From: Dryocola sp051297175 | GTDB taxonomy: Bacteria > Pseudomonadota > Gammaproteobacteria > Enterobacterales > Enterobacteriaceae | Direction of reading: 5' to 3' | Length of the DNA: 64,000 nt | Assembly: GCF_051297175.1 (NCBI RefSeq) | Contig: NZ_JBINNY010000001.1 | Span: 62,001 to 126,000 of the forward strand | Shown here: positions 25,640-33,475 of the stretch, one piece after another | Numbering within the stretch: position 1 is the first letter of the stretch | Layout: every line of letters starts with the position of its first letter | Program-made: the position numbers and the translations under genes | Notes under the pieces: generated by a model | What the model saw: the letters and a program-made list of their open reading frames with translations, nothing else | Told to the model about the DNA's origin: nothing | Databases searched by the model: none

Positions 25640-26596
25640 TCATGACTGGGGCGTATTCGAGCCCCAGCCCTGCCACTGATGCTGCATGTATTTCACCAGC
25701 GTGCTTTGGCTGATGCTATCGCCTATCACCGTAAAGAAGGTGGTAGCGTAGACCGGCTCCAGCGGCTGTTTAGGCTTGCAAAGGCTCACGCCTTTAAACG
25801 GATTGCGCGGTTTTTCAACGGGTTTGCCAGGCTGTGAAGGCACGGCGTTATTCGGCGTTGAGGTATCCACCTGCGGCTCGTTTAACAGGCTGCTCGGGCG
25901 CACCAGCGTAATGTCCGGCGGCAGGCTGTAAATCATCTGCTGCAGGACGCGTACCGTTGAAGGATGCGGGTGGCCGATGGCGATTGCGGAACCATTGCGG
26001 CGCGCAAGCGCTATGGCGCGGTTGAACTGGACGCGGATATCCGCTTCGTTCTGGGTATCGTCCAGGAAAACCTTGCGCTTGATGACTTTGACCTTCGTCC
26101 CCGAGGCGGCACGCATCGACTGGCTGTTGCCGATGGTCATGCTGTCGAGGAAGTAGAGATTGTACTGATCGAGCGCCTGCATCACCTTTTGCATCCCGAA
26201 CAGGCTCGAGGTCATGGCGCTGCCCATATGGTTATTCAGGCCCACGGCGTAAGGCACTTTATTTACCGCTTCACGAATGATGCGCTCGATCTCGGCGCTG
26301 CTCATTTCCGGGCGCAGGGTGTCTTTTTCCAGAGGCTGTTTGCTCAGCGGAGCCATAGGTAGGTGGATCAAAACTTCGTGACCGGCATTGTGAGCTTTGG
26401 TCGCCATTTCATGGGCGTGAGGAGCGTTTGGCAGCACGGCGACGGAGACATTGGCTGGCAAATCAAGAACCTGGTTTTCCTGCTTCGGGCGATAGCCAAA
26501 GTCATCAATGACGATGGACAGCTTGCCGGCATTTACAGGTGCTGCCAGCGTGAAAGCGCAGGCGAGAGAAAAAACAACGTGACGAAATTGAAGCAA
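25640..26596 (-). CDS. yibQ: YibQ, divergent polysaccharide deacetylase family protein
   Basis: 318 residues. An N-terminal hydrophobic stretch (VVFSLACAFTLAAPVNA) looks like a signal peptide, followed by KLSIVIDDFGYRP, IHLPMAPLS, LNNHMGSAMTS and IAIGHPHPSTVRVL, the motifs of the divergent deacetylase (DUF610) family. It should be periplasmic; no enzymatic activity is firmly known. The start is TTG at 26594-26596 with GGAAG seven bases ahead, overlapping none of envC but only 3 bases from its stop. This matches the E. coli N terminus. Third gene of gpmM-envC-yibQ. Confidence 0.9.
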   Translation of the reverse strand: MLQFRHVVFSLACAFTLAAPVNAGKLSIVIDDFGYRPKQENQVLDLPANVSVAVLPNAPHAHEMATKAHNAGHEVLIHLPMAPLSKQPLEKDTLRPEMSSAEIERIIREAVNKVPYAVGLNNHMGSAMTSSLFGMQKVMQALDQYNLYFLDSMTIGNSQSMRAASGTKVKVIKRKVFLDDTQNEADIRVQFNRAIALARRNGSAIAIGHPHPSTVRVLQQMIYSLPPDITLVRPSSLLNEPQVDTSTPNNAVPSQPGKPVEKPRNPFKGVSLCKPKQPLEPVYATTFFTVIGDSISQSTLVKYMQHQWQGWGSNTPQS

Positions 26597-26599
26597 AAC

Positions 26600-27883
26600 T
26601 TATCTTCCCAACCACGGCTGTGGATTGACCGCCTGGCCCTGACGACGAATTTCGAAATAAAGTGACGGGCGGCCCTGACCGCCACTGTTACCCACCAGCG
26701 CGATGGGTTGACCGGCGCGCACCTGCGTTCCCACGCTAACCAGTGCGCTCTGGTTATAACCGTACAGGCTCATATCGCCTTTGCCGTGTTCTACCACCAC
26801 AACCAGCCCGTAGCCCTGCAGCCAGTCGGCAAGAATCACGCGTCCGTCAGCGATGGCTTTCACCTCGGTGCCTTCCCCCGCTGCGATAACGATACCCTTC
26901 CAACGTAGTTCACCCTGCAGCTGTTCGCCATAGCGATGCAGCAGAGAACCGCGCACCGGCCAGAAAGCCTGGCCGCGCGGCGATCCAAGACCGCCGGTTC
27001 GCGACATCAGCGAACGCTCGTCCTGGGTAGGCTTGTAGGTGCTGCCTTTGCTGGCGGCTTCTTTCTGACGATTACGGACCTGCTCGGCTTCCCGCGCTTC
27101 TTTTTCGGCGCGCGCTTTCGCAGCGGCGGCGGCACGGGCTATTTGACTCTGGAGGCGGGATTCGTTCTGGCGCATCTCACTCAGCTTCTGCTGGCCCTGC
27201 TGGATGGAGGATTCCAGGCTGGAAAGCGTCTTTTTACGCTCGTTGCGCGCATCTTCAAGCTTGGCTTGCTGTGCCTGCTGATCGTAAAGCAGCGTTTGCT
27301 GTTCGGTTTGCTTGGCTTCGAGCGTTGCTTTCTGCTCGTCGACTTCCGCTTTTGTCTGCTTGAGTTCTTCAATGGTCTGCTGGCGTGCGGCGTTCAGATA
27401 GCCAAAGTAGGCCTGCAGACGCTGCCCGCGCTGGCTTTCTTCACCGCTCAGAATGAGCTGCAAGCCCGTGTGCTGGCCCTGACGAAACGCCGCATCAAGC
27501 TGGGCGGCCAGGTTACGTTCCTGGGAAGCCTGTTGCTTTTGCAGCTTCACGAGGGAAGCATTCATGGTGTCAATCTGGCGGTTAAGCGTAGCGAGGGTAT
27601 TTTGTGTGTCGCGCAGCTTACGGCTTGCGGCGGCGATGGCCTGTTCCTGCTCCCGTAGCTGAGCAAGAAGTGTGGCGCGCTGCTGCTGCTGCTGGCGTAC
27701 CGCGCGTTCTTTAGCGGCGATATCCTGCTGGATGGATTTCAGCTGATCGCGGTCGTCCGCGTGGCTGGAAAACGGGCATAACAATACGCCAGCGCTAATC
27801 ACGCTGGCGTAAATCATGGGCCTGACTGAAAACCGCTTCGGTTTCACGGCCCATGTTATTGAAAAAATCGCCTTTCCCCTCAT
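26600..27883 (-). CDS. envC: murein hydrolase activator EnvC
   Basis: Periplasmic activator of the amidases AmiA and AmiB at the division septum, recruited by FtsEX. 427 residues from the ATG at 27883. It has an N-terminal hydrophobic signal (IYASVISAGVLLCPFSSHA), a long charged coiled coil (about residues 45-275) and a C-terminal LytM domain (WPVRGSLLHRYGEQLQGELR, IADGRVILADWLQGYGLVV) that lacks the usual zinc ligands, as expected for a non-enzymatic activator. The ATG used for the 419-residue E. coli protein is ATA here, so translation probably starts at the upstream ATG. It lies 9 bases behind gpmM. Confidence 0.95.
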   Translation of the reverse strand: MRGKAIFSITWAVKPKRFSVRPMIYASVISAGVLLCPFSSHADDRDQLKSIQQDIAAKERAVRQQQQQRATLLAQLREQEQAIAAASRKLRDTQNTLATLNRQIDTMNASLVKLQKQQASQERNLAAQLDAAFRQGQHTGLQLILSGEESQRGQRLQAYFGYLNAARQQTIEELKQTKAEVDEQKATLEAKQTEQQTLLYDQQAQQAKLEDARNERKKTLSSLESSIQQGQQKLSEMRQNESRLQSQIARAAAAAKARAEKEAREAEQVRNRQKEAASKGSTYKPTQDERSLMSRTGGLGSPRGQAFWPVRGSLLHRYGEQLQGELRWKGIVIAAGEGTEVKAIADGRVILADWLQGYGLVVVVEHGKGDMSLYGYNQSALVSVGTQVRAGQPIALVGNSGGQGRPSLYFEIRRQGQAVNPQPWLGR

Positions 27884-27892
27884 GGGGAGGGA

Positions 27893-29440
27893 TTATTCCA
27901 CGATGAACAGCGGCTTGCCAGTCATCTCTTGCGGGATTTCCATGCCCATCAGGCTCAGCATGGTAGGGGCGATATCGGAAAGCTTGCCCCCTTCCACCGC
28001 GCTGACGCTGCGTGAACCGATATAAATCAACGGCACAGGCAGGCTGGTGTGAGCGGTGTGTGCCTGGCCGGTTGCCGGGTCGCGCATTTGCTCTGCGTTA
28101 CCGTGGTCTGCGGTGATCAGCAACTGACCGCCAACGTTTTCAACGGCGGCAACCACCTGCGCGATGCAGTTATCCAGCGCTTCAACGGCGGAAATTGCTG
28201 CTTCATAAACGCCGGTATGGCCGACCATATCCCCGTTCGGATAGTTACAGATGATGGTGTCATACTTGCCGCTATTGATGGCGGACAGCAATTTTTCAGT
28301 TAATTCTGCAGAGCTCATTTCCGGCTGCAGATCGTAAGTTGCCACTTTTGGCGAATTGATCAGCACGCGGTCTTCCCCAGCAAACGGCTCTTCAACGCCG
28401 CCGTTATAGAAGAAGGTCACGTGCGCGTATTTCTCGGTTTCGGAAATGCGCAGCTGGGTTTTGTCATGCTTCGCCATCCACTCACCGAAGGTATTGGTTA
28501 AGGAAGCCGGTGGATATGCGCAGGCGGTTTTGATGTCCGCTGCGTATTCTGTCAGCATCACAAAATCACCGAAGTTAACCACTTTTTTGCGAGCGAAGCC
28601 GTCAAACTCTGCGTTAACGAAGGCGCGGGTGATCTGGCGGGCGCGGTCAGCACGGAAGTTCATGAAGATCAGCGCGTCGCCGTCGTTCATGACCGCATCT
28701 GCTTCGCCTTCAGCGCGGATGACTGTTGGTTTCACGAATTCGTCGTTTTCGTCCCGAGCGTATGCCGCTTCCAGGCCAGCAACGGCGCTGTCTGCCTGAT
28801 ATTCGCCTTTCGCCTGAGTCATCAGATCATAGGCCAGTTCGACGCGATCCCAGCGGTTGTCGCGGTCCATCGCAAAGTAGCGACCAATAATAGAAGCCAC
28901 GCGGCCTTTGCCAAGTGCGGCAAATTTGTCGGCAAACTTCTGCAGGGAAGATTTGGCGCTGCGCGGAGGAGTATCGCGACCGTCGAGGAAAGCGTGCAGG
29001 TAGATGGCTTCTGCGCCACGTTCTGCTGCCAGTTCAATCATCGCCAGGATGTGCTCTTCATGGCTGTGAACGCCACCAGCAGAAGCCAGGCCCATGATGT
29101 GCACGGCTTTACCCGCTGCAACCGCTTTGTCTACCGCTGCGGTCAGCACCGGATTTGCAAAGAAGGTACGTTCTTTAATTTCAACATCCAGACGGGTCAG
29201 ATCCTGGTAAACAATGCGGCCAGCGCCAAGGTTTACGTGACCGACTTCGGAGTTGCCCATCTGCCCGTCAGGCAGACCCACTTCCAGGCCCGATGCGTTG
29301 ATCAGGGTGTGTGGACGCTGGGCCCACAGGTTATCCATAACCGGGGTTTTAGCATTCAGAATGGCGTTATCCTGCTGCTCTTCACGGTGGCCGTAGCCAT
29401 CCAGAATCACCAGAACCATAGGTTTTTTAGTAGCCGACAT
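27893..29440 (-). CDS. gpmM: 2,3-bisphosphoglycerate-independent phosphoglycerate mutase
   Basis: Manganese-dependent interconversion of 3- and 2-phosphoglycerate in glycolysis. From the ATG at 29440 the protein has 515 residues (E. coli 514) and begins MSATKKPMVLVILDGYGHR. Alkaline-phosphatase superfamily features include the phosphorylated Ser64 in QMGNSEVGHVN and the C-terminal metal segment ITADHGNAEQMRD. The ORF stays open another 51 codons upstream, but that part covers the promoter region and lacks family support. It heads the gpmM-envC-yibQ unit and diverges from yibN. Confidence 0.97.
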   Translation of the reverse strand: MSATKKPMVLVILDGYGHREEQQDNAILNAKTPVMDNLWAQRPHTLINASGLEVGLPDGQMGNSEVGHVNLGAGRIVYQDLTRLDVEIKERTFFANPVLTAAVDKAVAAGKAVHIMGLASAGGVHSHEEHILAMIELAAERGAEAIYLHAFLDGRDTPPRSAKSSLQKFADKFAALGKGRVASIIGRYFAMDRDNRWDRVELAYDLMTQAKGEYQADSAVAGLEAAYARDENDEFVKPTVIRAEGEADAVMNDGDALIFMNFRADRARQITRAFVNAEFDGFARKKVVNFGDFVMLTEYAADIKTACAYPPASLTNTFGEWMAKHDKTQLRISETEKYAHVTFFYNGGVEEPFAGEDRVLINSPKVATYDLQPEMSSAELTEKLLSAINSGKYDTIICNYPNGDMVGHTGVYEAAISAVEALDNCIAQVVAAVENVGGQLLITADHGNAEQMRDPATGQAHTAHTSLPVPLIYIGSRSVSAVEGGKLSDIAPTMLSLMGMEIPQEMTGKPLFIVE

Positions 29441-29635
29441 TGCAAGAACCTCTAAGTCAAAGACAAAAAATTTGCGTAATTTTACTACAGGCGTCACAGG
29501 AAAATAGCCGCAGAAGATCAAAGAAAGCGGTGGGATTGGGAAAGGTTTATCTCGGGCAAGGTCATTTTTTTCGTAACAGCACGCAGAATCCACAATACAT
29601 CATGCTCACTGGCTGTAATTGCCCCAATGCGAAGG

Positions 29636-29641
29636 TATACT
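29636..29641 (+). promoter_or_regulatory. possible -10 box for yibN-grxC-secB-gpsA
   Basis: TATACT lies 50 bases before the yibN ATG in the 250-base divergent gap with gpmM. The -35 match is weak. It would start the yibN-grxC-secB-gpsA run. Confidence 0.4.
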
Positions 29642-29690
29642 CCTTGCCTGGTTTTTTTCATATTTACTCAGTCGGGAGTTATTACCCCCC

Positions 29691-30122
29691 ATGCAAGAAA
29701 TTATGCAATTCGTTGGTCGCCATCCCATACTTAGTCTGGCGTGGGTTGGTTTACTGGCCGCCGTACTTTTCATGACCTTTAAGGGTTTAACCTCAAAGGT
29801 GAAGGTGATTACCCGTGGTGAAGCCACGCGTTTGATCAACAAAGAAGATGCTGTTGTGGTGGATGTGCGCCAGCGTGATGATTTCCGCAAAGGCCATATC
29901 GCTAACTCACTGAACGTGCTGCCAGCTGACATCAAAAGCGGCAACTTTGGTGAGCTGGAAAAACACAAAGCGAAACCGGTTATCGTGGTTTGTGGCAACG
30001 GCATTTCCTCCCAGGAGTCAGCAGCGCTGCTGACAAAAGCAGGCTTCGAGCAGGTTACCTTACTGAAAGAAGGTATTGCTGGCTGGAGCGGGGAAAACCT
30101 GCCGCTGGTTCGCGGTAAATAA
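29691..30122 (+). CDS. yibN: YibN, membrane-anchored rhodanese-like protein
   Basis: 143 residues, E. coli length. One N-terminal membrane span (LSLAWVGLLAAVLFMTF, about residues 14-30) is followed by a single rhodanese domain: EDAVVVDVRQRDDFRKGHIA, then the active-site loop VVCGNGISSQE with a candidate catalytic cysteine, then EGIAGWSGENLPLVRG. The domain probably faces the cytoplasm. The gene stands ahead of grxC and secB, and the E. coli protein has been tied to membrane protein insertion, but the reaction here is not known. The start with TCGGGAG ahead fits MQEIMQFVGRHPIL. Confidence 0.93.
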   Translation: MQEIMQFVGRHPILSLAWVGLLAAVLFMTFKGLTSKVKVITRGEATRLINKEDAVVVDVRQRDDFRKGHIANSLNVLPADIKSGNFGELEKHKAKPVIVVCGNGISSQESAALLTKAGFEQVTLLKEGIAGWSGENLPLVRGK

Positions 30123-30145
30123 TCTGGGTGCATTCTGAGGTAACC

Positions 30146-30397
30146 ATGGCGAATATTGAAATCTACACCAAAGCAACCTGTCCTTTTTGCCACCGCGCAA
30201 AAGACCTGCTCAGCAGCAAAGGGGTCACGTTCCAGGAATTGCCCATTGACGGTGATGCCGTGAAGCGGGAAGAGATGATTAAACGCAGTGGTCGTACGAC
30301 GGTGCCGCAGATTTTTATTGATGCACAGCACATTGGCGGCTGTGATGACTTGTATGCGCTAGATGCTCGTGGTGGACTCGATCCCCTGCTGAATTAG
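30146..30397 (+). CDS. grxC: glutaredoxin 3
   Basis: 83-residue thiol-disulfide oxidoreductase reduced by glutathione; can support ribonucleotide reductase. The redox site is Cys12-Pro-Phe-Cys15 (E. coli has CPYC), and the cis-proline motif TTVPQIFI and the GGCDDLYAL glutathione-binding end are intact. The ATG at 30146 follows TGAGGTAACC and matches the known start; six upstream codons are not part of the family. It sits 23 bases behind yibN and ahead of secB. Confidence 0.97.
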   Translation: MANIEIYTKATCPFCHRAKDLLSSKGVTFQELPIDGDAVKREEMIKRSGRTTVPQIFIDAQHIGGCDDLYALDARGGLDPLLN

Positions 30398-30462
30398 CGC
30401 CGTTTATCTGCCGTGAGTCGTGGATAAACAAAGGACGTATTAATTATTTAAAGGGTTTAAAA

Positions 30463-30930
30463 ATGTCAGAACAAAACAACACAGAAATGGCTTTCCAGAT
30501 TCAGCGCGTTTACACCAAGGACATCTCTTTTGAAGCGCCAAATGCGCCTCATGTTTTCCAGAAAGACTGGCAGCCAGAAGTTAAACTGGATCTGGACACC
30601 GCTTCCAGCCAGCTGGCCGACGATGTGTATGAAGTTGTGCTACGCGTAACCGTGACCGCAACGCTTGGCGAAGACACCGCGTTCCTGTGTGAAGTGCAGC
30701 AGGCAGGTATCTTCTCTATCGGCGGTATCGAAGGCACGCAAATGGCACACTGCCTGGGTGCGTACTGCCCGAATATTCTGTTCCCGTATGCGCGCGAAGC
30801 AATCACTAGCCTGGTTTCTCGTGGTACCTTCCCGCAGCTGAACCTTGCACCGGTTAACTTCGATGCGCTGTTCATGAGCTATCTGCAGCAGCAATCTGGC
30901 GAAGGTGCTGAAAACCATCAGGATGCCTGA
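30463..30930 (+). CDS. secB: protein-export chaperone SecB
   Basis: Tetrameric cytoplasmic chaperone that keeps preproteins unfolded and passes them to SecA. 155 residues, E. coli length. Conserved features include FQIQRVYTKDISFEAPNAPH at the N terminus, the VEVVLRVTV-like strand YEVVLRVTVTA, and CPNILFPYAREAITSLVSRG near the SecA-binding surface. It ends in a TGATG junction, sharing one base with the gpsA start, so gpsA is translationally coupled. Confidence 0.98.
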   Translation: MSEQNNTEMAFQIQRVYTKDISFEAPNAPHVFQKDWQPEVKLDLDTASSQLADDVYEVVLRVTVTATLGEDTAFLCEVQQAGIFSIGGIEGTQMAHCLGAYCPNILFPYAREAITSLVSRGTFPQLNLAPVNFDALFMSYLQQQSGEGAENHQDA

Positions 30931-31949
30931 TGAACAGCCTTAATGCTTCAATGACTGTGATCGGTGCCGGCTCTTACGGCACCGCTCTTGCCATCACATT
31001 GGCAAGAAATGGCCACCACGTCGTACTGTGGGGCCACGATGCAAAACATATTGCGACTTTACAGGCCGATCGCTGTAACGCCGCCTTCCTCCCTGATGTC
31101 TCCTTCCCGGATACGCTCCATCTCGAAAGCGATTTAGCGAAAGCGCTTGCCGCAAGCCGCAATATTCTTGTGGTGGTGCCAAGCCATGTTTTCGGACAGG
31201 TGCTGCGCCAAATCAAGCCGCTGATGCGTTCCGACGCGCGCGTAGTTTGGGCAACCAAAGGGCTGGAAGCAGAAACGGGCCGCCTGTTGCAGGACGTTGC
31301 CCGTGAAGCGCTGGGCGAAAACGTCCCCCTTGCGGTGATCTCTGGCCCAACGTTCGCCAAAGAGCTGGCGGCCGGGCTGCCCACGGCAATCTCTCTGGCC
31401 GCCACTGACGAAACCTTCGCGCAGGATCTCCAGCAGCTGCTGCACTGTGGCAAAAGCTTCCGCGTGTACAGCAATCCTGACTTCATCGGCGTGCAGCTAG
31501 GCGGCGCGGTGAAAAACGTGATTGCGATTGGCGCGGGGATGTCTGACGGCATCGGTTTCGGTGCAAATGCGCGTACCGCGTTGATTACCCGCGGGCTGGC
31601 AGAAATGTCTCGTCTTGGCAGCGCGCTGGGTGCCGATCCGGAAACCTTTATGGGTATGGCCGGTCTGGGCGACCTGGTACTGACCTGTACCGATAACCAG
31701 TCCCGTAACCGTCGCTTCGGCATGGCGCTGGGGCAGGGGGCGGACGTTGATTCGGCACAACAGCAAATCGGCCAGGTGGTTGAAGGCTACCGTAACACCA
31801 AAGAAGTGCGGGAGCTGGCGGCGCGTTTTGGCGTCGAAATGCCAATAACCGAGGAAATTTATCAGGTATTGTATTGCGGAAAAAACGCTCGCGAGGCAGC
31901 ATTAACGTTGCTTGGCCGAACGCGCAAGGATGAACGAAGCGGCAGTTAA
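30930..31949 (+). CDS. gpsA: glycerol-3-phosphate dehydrogenase [NAD(P)+]
   Basis: Reduces dihydroxyacetone phosphate to sn-glycerol 3-phosphate for phospholipid synthesis. 339 residues, E. coli length. NAD-binding GAGSYGTALAI at the N terminus, the SGPTFAKELAAGLPTA segment and the catalytic-lysine region QLGGAVKNVIAIGAGMSDG are present, with GLGDLVLTCTDNQSRNRRFG in the C-terminal domain. The start overlaps the secB stop by one base. A shortened ERIC element begins right after the stop codon. Confidence 0.98.
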   Translation: MNSLNASMTVIGAGSYGTALAITLARNGHHVVLWGHDAKHIATLQADRCNAAFLPDVSFPDTLHLESDLAKALAASRNILVVVPSHVFGQVLRQIKPLMRSDARVVWATKGLEAETGRLLQDVAREALGENVPLAVISGPTFAKELAAGLPTAISLAATDETFAQDLQQLLHCGKSFRVYSNPDFIGVQLGGAVKNVIAIGAGMSDGIGFGANARTALITRGLAEMSRLGSALGADPETFMGMAGLGDLVLTCTDNQSRNRRFGMALGQGADVDSAQQQIGQVVEGYRNTKEVRELAARFGVEMPITEEIYQVLYCGKNAREAALTLLGRTRKDERSGS

Positions 31950-32016
31950 TACCCGTCATACTTCAAGTTGTGGGGGTAGTGGCTGCACTTACCCACAACA
32001 CGAATTATTTTGGGTA
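31950..32016. repeat. internally deleted ERIC element
   Basis: The left end TACCCGTCATACTTCAAGTT is the ERIC terminal sequence and the right end CGAATTATTTTGGGTA matches the other terminus. The central ERIC core found in the copy near 56.7 kb is missing, leaving 67 bases instead of about 126. The remaining inner bases form a new inverted repeat (GTTGTGGG/CCCACAAC). It starts directly after the gpsA stop. Confidence 0.7.
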
Positions 32017-32104
32017 AAGTTACGAGTGATGGAACAACATAACCGCAATAACTGAAGCGCCTCGGTACTTCGTGCCGGGACGCTGTTTCTGTCTGGAGAG
32101 AGCA

Positions 32105-32926
32105 ATGTCGTCTGAAGAACTGGATTTGGTGTGGAGCAACATTAAAGCTGAAGCGCGAGCGCTTGCCGATTGTGAACCAATGTTGGCCAGTTTTTATCAC
32201 GCAACTCTCCTGAAACACGAAAATCTCGGCAGTGCCCTTAGCTATATGCTAGCTAACAAGCTGGCCTCCCCAATCATGCCCGCCATTGCTATACGAGAAG
32301 TAGTCGAAGAAGCCTACGCCGCTGAACCACAGATGATCGCCTCAGCCGCCTGTGACATTCAGGCCGTTCGCACGCGCGACCCGGCCGTGGATAAGTACTC
32401 AACGCCGCTGCTGTATCTGAAAGGCTTCCACGCGCTTCAGTCTTACCGTATCGGCCACTGGCTGTGGAAAGAAGGGCGTAGAGCACTGGCGATTTTCCTG
32501 CAAAACCAGGTGTCTGTTTCCTTTCAGGTCGATATCCACCCGGCTGCGAAAATTGGCTGCGGGATCATGCTCGATCACGCGACCGGTATTGTGATCGGTG
32601 AAACGGCGATCGTAGAAAATGACGTGTCGATTCTGCAGTCGGTAACGCTAGGCGGGACGGGTAAAACCAGCGGCGACCGCCATCCGAAAATCCGCGAAGG
32701 CGTGATGATTGGCGCCGGGGCAAAAATCCTCGGCAACATAGAAGTAGGGCGCGGGGCCAAAATTGGCGCGGGTTCCGTGGTTTTGCAACCGGTGCCGCCT
32801 CATACCACCGCCGCTGGCGTGCCGGCCCGCATCGTGGGCAAGCCGGAAAGCGATAAGCCAGCCATTGATATGGATCAGCACTTCAACGGCGCGAATAACG
32901 GCTTCGAATACGGCGACGGAATTTAG
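32105..32926 (+). CDS. cysE: serine acetyltransferase
   Basis: Makes O-acetylserine from serine and acetyl-CoA, the carbon skeleton for cysteine; feedback-inhibited by cysteine. 273 residues, exactly the E. coli length, from the ATG at 32105 behind TGGAGAGAGC. The C-terminal left-handed beta-helix of hexapeptide repeats (about residues 140-245) holds catalytic Asp143 and His158 (IMLDHATGIVIGE). An ORF extension upstream lacks family support. The 3' end overlaps convergent trmL by 4 bases. Confidence 0.97.
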   Translation: MSSEELDLVWSNIKAEARALADCEPMLASFYHATLLKHENLGSALSYMLANKLASPIMPAIAIREVVEEAYAAEPQMIASAACDIQAVRTRDPAVDKYSTPLLYLKGFHALQSYRIGHWLWKEGRRALAIFLQNQVSVSFQVDIHPAAKIGCGIMLDHATGIVIGETAIVENDVSILQSVTLGGTGKTSGDRHPKIREGVMIGAGAKILGNIEVGRGAKIGAGSVVLQPVPPHTTAAGVPARIVGKPESDKPAIDMDQHFNGANNGFEYGDGI

Positions 32927-33396
32927 CTTCTCAGTACGGCGCCGGGGTAACCAAGCTGGCGCCACGCCTCATAGACCACTACCGACACCGCGTTCGACAG
33001 ATTCATACTGCGGCTGTCCGGCATCATCGGAATACGAATTTTCTGCTCGGAAGGCAGCGCGTCGAGGATCGTCATCGGCAGGCCGCGAGTTTCCGGACCA
33101 AACACCAGATAATCTCCATCCTGATAGCTTACCGCGCTGTGGGCAGGCGTTCCCTTAGTTGTCAGGGCAAACAGGCGCTGCGGATTTTCAGCTTCCAGGA
33201 AGGCGTCATAGTTCTTATGGCGATTAACGGCGGCGAACTCGTGGTAATCCAGACCCGCGCGTCGCAGGCGCTTGTCATCCCATCCGAAGCCAGTCGGCTC
33301 GATGATGTGCAAACGGAAGCCGGTATTTGCGCACAGGCGGATGATATTCCCGGTATTGGGTGGAATTTCAGGTTCAAACAGCACGATATTCAGCAT
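32923..33396 (-). CDS. trmL: tRNA (cytidine/uridine-2'-O)-methyltransferase TrmL
   Basis: SPOUT-class enzyme that 2'-O-methylates the wobble base of leucine tRNAs with CAA and UAA anticodons. The ATG at 33396 gives 157 residues, the E. coli length, starting MLNIVLFEPEIPPNTGNIIR. The knotted AdoMet site is visible: LVFGPETRGLP, KIRIPMMPDSRSMNLSNAVSVVVYE. The ORF extends 37 codons further upstream without family similarity. It is convergent with cysE (4-base overlap) and followed upstream by the cpxA 3' end, a gene neighbour different from E. coli. Confidence 0.96.
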   Translation of the reverse strand: MLNIVLFEPEIPPNTGNIIRLCANTGFRLHIIEPTGFGWDDKRLRRAGLDYHEFAAVNRHKNYDAFLEAENPQRLFALTTKGTPAHSAVSYQDGDYLVFGPETRGLPMTILDALPSEQKIRIPMMPDSRSMNLSNAVSVVVYEAWRQLGYPGAVLRS

Positions 33397-33448
33397 ACAA
33401 CCCCCACAAGACAAGGGGCGCAGAATAGCAAATTTTGGGGCAGGAAGG

Positions 33449-33470
33449 AAAACAGGCCCCGAAGGGCCTG
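33449..33470 (-). terminator. rho-independent terminator after cpxA
   Basis: On the minus strand a 7-bp stem CAGGCCC/GGGCCTG closed by a TTCG loop, followed by TTTTCC. It begins 6 bases after the cpxA stop and separates cpxRA from trmL. Confidence 0.88.
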
Positions 33471-33475
33471 AAGCG

